Source of the DNA: Clostridium sp. CAG:567
GTDB lineage: Bacteria; Bacillota; Clostridia; TANB77; CAG-508
Assembly (NCBI GenBank): GCA_000437855.1
Contig: FR902196.1
Span: 1-18,919, forward strand
Reading direction: 5' to 3'
DNA: 18,919 bases
Shown here: positions 14,970 through 18,919 of the stretch, piece after piece
How positions within the stretch are numbered: the first letter of the stretch is position 1
How the letters are laid out: every line of letters starts with the position of its first letter
The notes under the pieces: generated by a model
Told to the model about the DNA's origin: nothing
What the model saw: only the letters and a program-made list of their open reading frames with translations
Database searches by the model: none
Program-made: the position numbers and the translations under genes

Positions 14970-15434
14970 TTAATTTTTTCTTTTACTATCTCTTAATTCT
15001 TTAAAAAAATCTTTTAAAATTCCTTCACATTCTTGCTGTAATATTCCTGTTTCAACATCAACTTTGTGATTGAATTCGTAATTTAATAGATTTAAAACAG
15101 AACCACATGCTCCAGTTTTTTTATCCATTGTTCCAATATACACTTTTTTTAACCTTGCTTGTATTAGTGCTCCTGCGCACATACTGCATGGCTCTAAAGT
15201 AACATACATCTCACAATCTGATAGCCTCCACGCTTTTAACTTTTTACTTGCTTTTTGAATTGCTAAAATCTCAGCATGTTTTGTAGTATCAAGTTTTTCT
15301 TCTTTTTCATTATATGCTCTTGCTATTATTTTATTATTTTTTACAATAATAGCTCCAACAGGTATTTCACCTTTTTCATAAGCTTTTTTTGCCTGTTTTA
15401 AAGCTTCTTTCATAAATTTTTCTTTCTCTAACAT
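14970..15434 (-). CDS. tadA: tRNA-specific adenosine deaminase TadA
   Basis: 154 residues. A zinc-dependent cytidine-deaminase fold with the active-site HAE at 53-55 (His53 zinc ligand, Glu55 proton shuttle) and PCSMC at 82-86 (Cys83, Cys86 zinc ligands). TadA converts adenosine 34 to inosine in tRNA-Arg(ACG), allowing it to read CGU, CGC and CGA. IPVGAIIVKNNKIIARAYN near the start is family-typical. The ATG follows TAGGAGA with about 5-nt spacing. The gene is tightly packed between two tRNAs: 17 nt after tRNA-Arg and 5 nt before tRNA-Ser. This is the same neighbourhood (tadA before SRP RNA and dnaX) as Bacillus yaaJ. Confidence 0.95.
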   Translation of the reverse strand: MLEKEKFMKEALKQAKKAYEKGEIPVGAIIVKNNKIIARAYNEKEEKLDTTKHAEILAIQKASKKLKAWRLSDCEMYVTLEPCSMCAGALIQARLKKVYIGTMDKKTGACGSVLNLLNYEFNHKVDVETGILQQECEGILKDFFKELRDSKRKN

Positions 15435-15451
15435 GCTTTCTCCTAAAAATA

Positions 15452-15528
15452 TGGTGTGCCTAGCGGGAATTGAACCTGCGACCTCTCGCTTAGGAGGCGA
15501 GCGCTCTATCCAACTGAGCTATAGACAC
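15452..15528 (-). tRNA. tRNA-Arg (anticodon CCU)
   Basis: 77 nt with encoded CCA. Acceptor GTGTCTA pairs with TAGGCAC (one G:U). Anticodon stem CTCGC/GCGAG with loop CTCCTAA gives CCU (15492-15494), reading AGG. The D-arm TAGCTCAGTTGGATAGAGC and T-arm GCAGGTTCAATTCCCGC are standard. It is first in the tRNA-Arg - tadA - tRNA-Ser transcript and is not itself the TadA substrate. Confidence 0.96.
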
Positions 15529-15546
15529 ATTTTTGATAACGTTTAT

Positions 15547-15575
15547 ATCATACAATATTTTTTTATTTTTAGCAA
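15547..15575 (-). promoter_or_regulatory. Promoter of tRNA-Arg - tadA - tRNA-Ser
   Basis: Minus strand: -35 TTGCTA (15570-15575), 17-bp spacer, -10 TATGAT (15547-15552). Transcription would begin near 15540, about 12 nt before the tRNA-Arg 5' end. It lies back to back with the trmN6 gene on the other strand. Confidence 0.65.
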
Positions 15576-15598
15576 GTGTTTTCAAAACTATGATTTTA

Positions 15599-15607
15599 TG
15601 GTATATT
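15599..15607 (+). promoter_or_regulatory. Weak extended -10 for trmN6-rsmI
   Basis: TGGTATATT on the plus strand gives a TG-extended -10 (hexamer 15602-15607), but no good -35 was found 17 bp upstream. The start would fall near 15614, only about 10 nt before the ATG. This is the best candidate seen, but not strong. Confidence 0.25.
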
Positions 15608-15623
15608 TATATAGAGGTATTTT

Positions 15624-16361
15624 ATGGAATTAAAAGAAAATGAAAGAATTGATGATTTAGAGTTAAATAATTTAAAAATAATACAAAATAAAAATGGCTT
15701 TTGCTTTGGTATGGACAGTGTATTACTTTCTGACTTTGCCAAAAATATTAAACCTAATACTAAAGTTATTGATTTAGGCACTGGTACTGGTATTTTGCCT
15801 ATATTACTTTCGGCAAAAACTAAAGCCTCAAAAATTGTAGGAATAGAAATTCAAGAAGATGTTGCTAATATGGCTAATAGAAGTGTTGAATTAAATAATT
15901 TGCAAAATAGATTAGAAATTATTTGTGAAAATATTAAGAATTTAAAAAACGTTTACGAAACCAATTCTTTTGATGCTATTGTAACAAACCCTCCTTATAA
16001 AACTAAAGGCACAGGAGGAATTAATGAATTAAAATCAAAACTTATTTCTCGTCATGAAATAACCGCTGATTTAGAAGATTTCATTTCAATATCTAGTTAT
16101 TTATTAAAAGATCAGTCTAATATATACATGGTTCACAGACCTGAAAGGTTAGTTGATATTTTATCTATTTTTAGAAAATATAAATTAGAACCTAAAGAAT
16201 TAAAATTAGTACAACCAAACTGTGGCAAAGCTCCAAATCTAGTTTTAATTAAAGCAACTAAAAATGCAAAACCATTTTTAAAAATTGATAAACCCTTATA
16301 TATTTATAAATCTGATGGAACTTATACCGAGGAGTTGTTAAAAATATATAATAAAATATAG
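15624..16361 (+). CDS. TrmN6/YabB-like tRNA adenine-N6 methyltransferase
   Basis: 245 residues. A class I SAM-dependent methyltransferase: motif I IDLGTGTGILPILLS (49-63), acidic motif II GIEIQED (73-79) and the amino-methyltransferase motif TNPPY (121-125). The family that precedes rsmI in firmicutes (YabB in Bacillus) is annotated as methylating adenosine 37 of tRNA1(Val) at N6; that exact substrate here is inferred from similarity of layout. The ATG follows AGAGGT with about 8-nt spacing. rsmI begins 9 nt after its stop, so the two form an operon. In Bacillus a small GIY-YIG gene (yazA) lies between them; it is absent here. The N-terminal IIQNKNGFCFGMDSVLLSDF is typical of the family. Confidence 0.82.
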   Translation: MELKENERIDDLELNNLKIIQNKNGFCFGMDSVLLSDFAKNIKPNTKVIDLGTGTGILPILLSAKTKASKIVGIEIQEDVANMANRSVELNNLQNRLEIICENIKNLKNVYETNSFDAIVTNPPYKTKGTGGINELKSKLISRHEITADLEDFISISSYLLKDQSNIYMVHRPERLVDILSIFRKYKLEPKELKLVQPNCGKAPNLVLIKATKNAKPFLKIDKPLYIYKSDGTYTEELLKIYNKI

Positions 16362-16370
16362 GAGGAATAC

Positions 16371-17201
16371 ATGGCTGGTAGAATTTATTTGGTGGCTACA
16401 CCTATTGGAAATTTGAGTGATATGACATTTCGTGCAATAGATACACTAAAAAACGTTGATTTAATTGCAGCTGAAGATACAAGACAGACATTAAAACTGT
16501 TAAATCATTTTGAAATTAGTAAACCAATGATTAGCTATCATAGGCATAATGAAGATATAAAATCCGAATGTTTAATTGAAAAGGTATTAGCTGGAAAAAA
16601 TATAGCTATAGTAACAGATGCAGGTACACCTGGTATTTCTGATCCAGGTGAAGAAATTGTTAAAGAAGCAATTAAAAATAATATTGATATTATTCCAATA
16701 CCTGGTGCATGCGCTTTTGTTAATAGTTTAATTGTTTCTGGAATTTCTACAACCGAATTTTCTTTTTATGGCTTTTTGCCCTTAAACAAAAAAAATCGTA
16801 AAGAAAAATTGCTGCAAATTATGAAAGAACAAAAAACTGTTATTTTGTATGAGGCTCCACACAAATTGTTAAAAACATTAGAAGATATTTTAGAAAACAT
16901 TGGAGATGTTCAAGGATGCTTAGTAAGAGAACTTACAAAAATTCATGAACAAAAAATATATGGAACAATTTCAGAACTAATTAATTTATCTCCTGAGCCT
17001 AAAGGTGAATATGTAATTGTTTTGGATTTAAATACAAATGAAAATTCTGATGATGTTGATTTTTCTAAAATGAGTTTAGAAGAACATTATAATTTCTATG
17101 AAAAATTAGGATTAGATAAAAAGGAAATTATAAAACAAATTGCTAAAGACAGAAATGTTAATAAAAATGAAATTTATCAAAGTTTTATACAAAAAAAATA
17201 G
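16371..17201 (+). CDS. rsmI: 16S rRNA (cytidine(1402)-2'-O)-methyltransferase
   Basis: 276 residues. The tetrapyrrole-methylase fold carries YLVATPIGNLSDMTFRA (6-22), AAEDTRQT (33-40), VTDAGTPGISDPG (81-93) and IPGACAFVNSLIVSG (110-124), all RsmI signatures. It 2'-O-methylates C1402 in the decoding centre of 16S rRNA, working with RsmH. A strong GGAGG ribosome site lies 5 nt ahead of the ATG. Its stop codon lies inside the stem of the terminator hairpin. The neighbour abrB converges on it, the same order (yabB - rsmI - abrB) as Bacillus. The C-terminal part (EEHYNFYEKLGLDKKEIIKQ) is the usual helical tail. Confidence 0.95.
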   Translation: MAGRIYLVATPIGNLSDMTFRAIDTLKNVDLIAAEDTRQTLKLLNHFEISKPMISYHRHNEDIKSECLIEKVLAGKNIAIVTDAGTPGISDPGEEIVKEAIKNNIDIIPIPGACAFVNSLIVSGISTTEFSFYGFLPLNKKNRKEKLLQIMKEQKTVILYEAPHKLLKTLEDILENIGDVQGCLVRELTKIHEQKIYGTISELINLSPEPKGEYVIVLDLNTNENSDDVDFSKMSLEEHYNFYEKLGLDKKEIIKQIAKDRNVNKNEIYQSFIQKK

Positions 17202-17225
17202 TGTAATTAATTTACACTATTTTTT
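17193..17225 (+). terminator. Bidirectional terminator between rsmI and abrB
   Basis: A perfect 14-bp stem (17193-17206 with 17212-17225, 5-nt loop TTAAT) overlaps the rsmI stop codon and ends 2 nt from the abrB stop. T-tracts lie on both strands, so it serves both convergent genes. Confidence 0.85.
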
Positions 17226-17227
17226 AT

Positions 17228-17482
17228 TTATTCAGCTTCTTTTATTTCCGATATTTTTTCTAAACATTTATCACAAACTAATTTTCCTTTATATTCAACT
17301 AATTTTTTTGAATTACCGCAGAATATACAATTTGATTCAAATTTTTTTAATATTATGTTAGAACCATCAACATATATTTCAATTGGATCTTTCTCTGCAA
17401 TTCCAAATTTATTTCTTAATTCTATTGGTATAACTACTCTTCCTAATTCATCAACTCTTCTTACTATTCCTGTAGATTTCAT
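17228..17482 (-). CDS. abrB: AbrB-family transition-state regulator with C-terminal zinc motif
   Basis: 84 residues from the chosen start. The sequence MKSTGIVRRVDELGRVVIPI opens a SpoVT-AbrB swapped-hairpin DNA-binding domain that continues to about residue 48 (DGSNIILKK). The ATG (17480-17482) follows AAGGAGGT with about 6-nt spacing; an in-frame ATG 33 nt upstream lies in the ribosome-site/0A-box region and is not used in my call. The C-terminal part has two CxxC pairs (Cys52, Cys55, Cys70, Cys73), so a zinc ribbon is likely, as in clostridial AbrB relatives; Bacillus AbrB lacks it. AbrB represses stationary-phase genes during growth. A sigma-A promoter and Spo0A boxes lie upstream, matching Spo0A~P shut-off. 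Confidence 0.93.
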   Translation of the reverse strand: MKSTGIVRRVDELGRVVIPIELRNKFGIAEKDPIEIYVDGSNIILKKFESNCIFCGNSKKLVEYKGKLVCDKCLEKISEIKEAE

Positions 17483-17507
17483 ACAGCACCTCCTTAAAAT
17501 AACATTT

Positions 17508-17514
17508 TTCGACA
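17508..17514 (-). promoter_or_regulatory. Spo0A box (0A box) in the abrB leader
   Basis: Minus-strand TGTCGAA, a perfect 0A core, in the context AATTTGTCGAAAAA. It lies about 10-16 bp downstream of the predicted abrB start, the position of the repressing 0A boxes in Bacillus abrB. Confidence 0.7.
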
Positions 17515-17530
17515 AATTTATTACAATAAG

Positions 17531-17559
17531 ATAATATCATAAAAGCTATGTAATTGCAA
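17531..17559 (-). promoter_or_regulatory. Sigma-A promoter of abrB
   Basis: Minus strand: -35 TTGCAA (17554-17559), 17-bp spacer, -10 TATTAT (17531-17536) with TGA directly before it (extended -10). The start would be near 17524, leaving a ~42-nt leader that contains the 0A box and AAGGAGGT. Confidence 0.75.
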
Positions 17560-17608
17560 TAAATTTGCCTTAAAAAATTAACATTTTTTGTAATTTTTCA
17601 TTTTTAAG

Positions 17609-17625
17609 AGTCGAATTTTGTCGAA
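17609..17625 (+). promoter_or_regulatory. Tandem 0A-box pair between abrB and spmA
   Basis: AGTCGAA (17609-17615) and TGTCGAA (17619-17625) are direct repeats offset by 10 bp, one helical turn, the arrangement a Spo0A dimer uses. The second core is perfect and the first differs at one base. The pair is about 85-100 bp upstream of the abrB start and about 85-100 bp ahead of spmA, so either gene could be the target. Confidence 0.6.
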
Positions 17626-17676
17626 AGTTCATAATAACAACCTCTAGTACTAAAAATCAATTATTAGAATAAAATA

Positions 17677-17699
17677 TTTCATATAACAATTATATGAAA
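17677..17699. repeat. Perfect 10-bp palindrome ahead of spmA
   Basis: TTTCATATAA - CAA - TTATATGAAA, an exact inverted repeat ending 10 bp before the spmA start codon. It may be an operator or an RNA hairpin near the ribosome site. Its left arm also contains CATATAAC, a partial match to the sigma-E -10 CATACANT, 15 bp after a weak -35-like CAATTAT (17658-17664). The Bacillus spmAB genes are sigma-E controlled, so both readings are possible. Confidence 0.5.
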
Positions 17700-17709
17700 G
17701 AGTGATTTT

Positions 17710-18285
17710 TTGTTAAATATAATATGGCCTATTTTTATTATAATTTCAATTATATACGCTTTAATTTCTGGAAATATAGAAAATAGTAGTAATGGTATAT
17801 TTGATTCAATGAATTCTGCTGTTAATTTAACTATTACTTTTTTTGGAACTATTTGTTTATGGAACGGATTAATGGAAATCGCTAAAAAGTCTAGCTTAAT
17901 AAAAATTCTAAATAAGTTACTAAGTCCTTCTATTAATTTTTTATTTCCTGAGTTAAAAAATAATTTTCAGGCTAAAGAAGAAATTTCAATGAATATAGTT
18001 ACAAATTTTTTAGGTTTAGGAAATGCAAGCACTCCTATTGGTTTACAAGCCATGAAAACATTGCAGAAAGATAATACTAAAAAAGATACTTTAAGCAATT
18101 CAATGATTATGTTTATTATTATAAATATTGCTGCCATCCAGCTTATTCCTACAAATGTAATAGCAATCAGAACTTCACTAGGCTCAACTGCACCCAATAG
18201 TATTATTGTTCCAATATGGATTTCATCAATTGTTTCTGCTCTTTTTGGAATTATTGTAACAAAAATTTTAATAAAATTTAAATAG
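17710..18285 (+). CDS. spmA: Spore maturation protein A
   Basis: 191 residues from a TTG start (17710-17712) giving LNIIWPIFIIISIIYAL, which aligns with known SpmA N-termini; an AAAGAGTGA site lies about 4-6 nt upstream. Several membrane segments (about 2-20, 35-55, 125-150 and 160-185) surround the conserved FLGLGNASTPIGLQAMKTL near 96-114 and IPTNVIAIR near 148-156. It belongs to the nucleoside-recognition (Gate) domain family. With SpmB it is needed for full dehydration of the spore core and heat resistance in Bacillus and Clostridium; the transported substrate is not known. spmB begins 12 nt after its stop. In Bacillus the pair follows dacB; here it diverges from abrB. Confidence 0.93.
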   Translation: MLNIIWPIFIIISIIYALISGNIENSSNGIFDSMNSAVNLTITFFGTICLWNGLMEIAKKSSLIKILNKLLSPSINFLFPELKNNFQAKEEISMNIVTNFLGLGNASTPIGLQAMKTLQKDNTKKDTLSNSMIMFIIINIAAIQLIPTNVIAIRTSLGSTAPNSIIVPIWISSIVSALFGIIVTKILIKFK

Positions 18286-18297
18286 GAGATATTTTTT

Positions 18298-18825
18298 ATG
18301 CAATTAGTGCACTTTTTTTCTGCTTCTGCTATTCCTGCAACTATAATAATCATTATTCTATGGGGATTAAAAGACAAGGTTAAAATTTTTGATACCTTTT
18401 TAGAAGGCTCTAAAGACGGAATAAAAATAGTTGTTGAGCTTTTTCCAACATTACTAGGAATTTTTCTAGCAGTTGGATTGCTTCGTAATTCTGGATTTTT
18501 AGATTTCGTAATATCAATTGTTTCTTCTATTACAAATCTATTAAAAATTCCTAGTCAAATTCTTCCACTTATTATGTTACGACCAATTTCTGGTAGTGCA
18601 TCTATTGGTGTTGCTGTTGATATTATGAAAAACTATGGTGTAGATAGTTTAATTGGAAATATAACTTCTACAATTATGGGTTCTACTGAAACAACTTTTT
18701 ACGTAATTGCAATTTACACTTCTTGTGTAAAAATAAAGAAAATACGCTTTGCTTTGTTGGTTGCTTTATTGTCAGATATCGTTGGAATTATTGTAGCTGT
18801 AGCAGTTTGTCGAATTATGTCGTGA
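18298..18825 (+). CDS. spmB: Spore maturation protein B
   Basis: 175 residues, full length. Membrane segments near 10-24, 44-63, 68-84 and 150-172 flank the conserved LIMLRPISGSASIGVAVDIM (91-110) and the GSTETTFYVIAIY motif, both SpmB signatures. The ribosome site is TAGGAG about 8 nt upstream of the ATG. It follows spmA by 12 nt and is surely co-transcribed. The two proteins are thought to act together in the mother-cell or spore membrane during maturation. Its last codons carry a 0A-like pair that belongs to the promoter at the window's right edge. No terminator hairpin was found after its stop. Confidence 0.94.
   Translation: MQLVHFFSASAIPATIIIIILWGLKDKVKIFDTFLEGSKDGIKIVVELFPTLLGIFLAVGLLRNSGFLDFVISIVSSITNLLKIPSQILPLIMLRPISGSASIGVAVDIMKNYGVDSLIGNITSTIMGSTETTFYVIAIYTSCVKIKKIRFALLVALLSDIVGIIVAVAVCRIMS
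18808..18824 (+). promoter_or_regulatory. Tandem 0A-like boxes upstream of the right-edge promoter
   Basis: TGTCGAA (18808-18814, perfect 0A core) and TGTCGTG (18818-18824, 5 of 7) are direct repeats offset by 10 bp, like the pair upstream of spmA. They end 9 bp before a consensus -35. They lie within the last codons of spmB, so the coding constraint is an alternative explanation. Confidence 0.45.
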
Positions 18826-18833
18826 AATTTTTG

Positions 18834-18862
18834 TTGACATTTAAAAATATTTATAGTATTAT
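18834..18862 (+). promoter_or_regulatory. Sigma-A promoter for a gene beyond the right edge
   Basis: -35 TTGACA (18834-18839), 17-bp spacer, -10 TATTAT (18857-18862). The start would be near 18869. No start codon with a ribosome site appears before the window ends, so the target gene is not visible. Confidence 0.7.
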
Positions 18863-18919
18863 TTTTTTAGAGTTCAAATTCAAATATGTCTTTTTTATAT
18901 AAAAATATATTTTATTATA

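Overview
The window reads as a chromosome segment of a low-GC, spore-forming member of the Clostridia. The evidence is very AT-rich DNA, strong AGGAGG-type ribosome sites, sporulation and germination genes (a small acid-soluble spore protein, ypeB, sleB, spmA, spmB), an AbrB regulator with Spo0A-type boxes around it, and firmicute gene orders (tadA - SRP RNA - dnaX - ybaB - recR; trmN6/yabB - rsmI - abrB). The species cannot be named from the sequence. No CRISPR array, rRNA, insertion sequence or phage gene was seen.

Layout, left to right. (1) 29-3118, minus strand: a self-contained unit with a textbook sigma-A promoter, two unrecognised soluble proteins, a VirD4/TraG-like ATPase and a terminator. 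(2) 3143-7255, minus: murF - ddl - yqeK closely packed behind one promoter, then a DnaJ/CbpA-like co-chaperone with its own probable promoter. (3) 7268-9559, minus: spore and germination genes sleB - ypeB behind a sigma-G-like promoter, then a short GTG-started SASP gene with its own terminator. (4) 9600-9904: a non-coding gap with a terminator hairpin and a possible structured RNA on the minus strand. (5) 9905-11067, plus: a processive diacylglycerol glycosyltransferase-like gene with a bidirectional terminator. (6) 11122-15575, minus: tRNA-Arg(CCU) - tadA - tRNA-Ser(CGA) - an unrecognised membrane-anchored protein, then SRP RNA from its own promoter, then dnaX - ybaB - recR. (7) 15624-17225, plus: trmN6-like methyltransferase and rsmI. 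(8) 17228-18919: abrB (minus) diverging from spmA-spmB (plus), with 0A boxes between them, and at the right edge a strong promoter preceded by another tandem 0A-like pair that serves a gene outside the window.

How the genes fit together. MurF and Ddl make and attach the D-Ala-D-Ala end of the peptidoglycan precursor, and the UgtP-like enzyme probably makes membrane glycolipid. SleB/YpeB digest the spore cortex at germination, SASP protects spore DNA, and SpmA/B act in core dehydration. AbrB is the classic transition-state repressor that Spo0A~P switches off, and the 0A boxes suggest the same wiring here. The housekeeping RNA block provides tRNAs, tRNA deamination, the SRP RNA, the replisome clamp loader and recombination mediator functions. 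The least explained parts are the VirD4-like three-gene unit, the SRP-dnaX intergenic element, the 9600-9835 RNA candidate and the extra 0A pair at the right edge.
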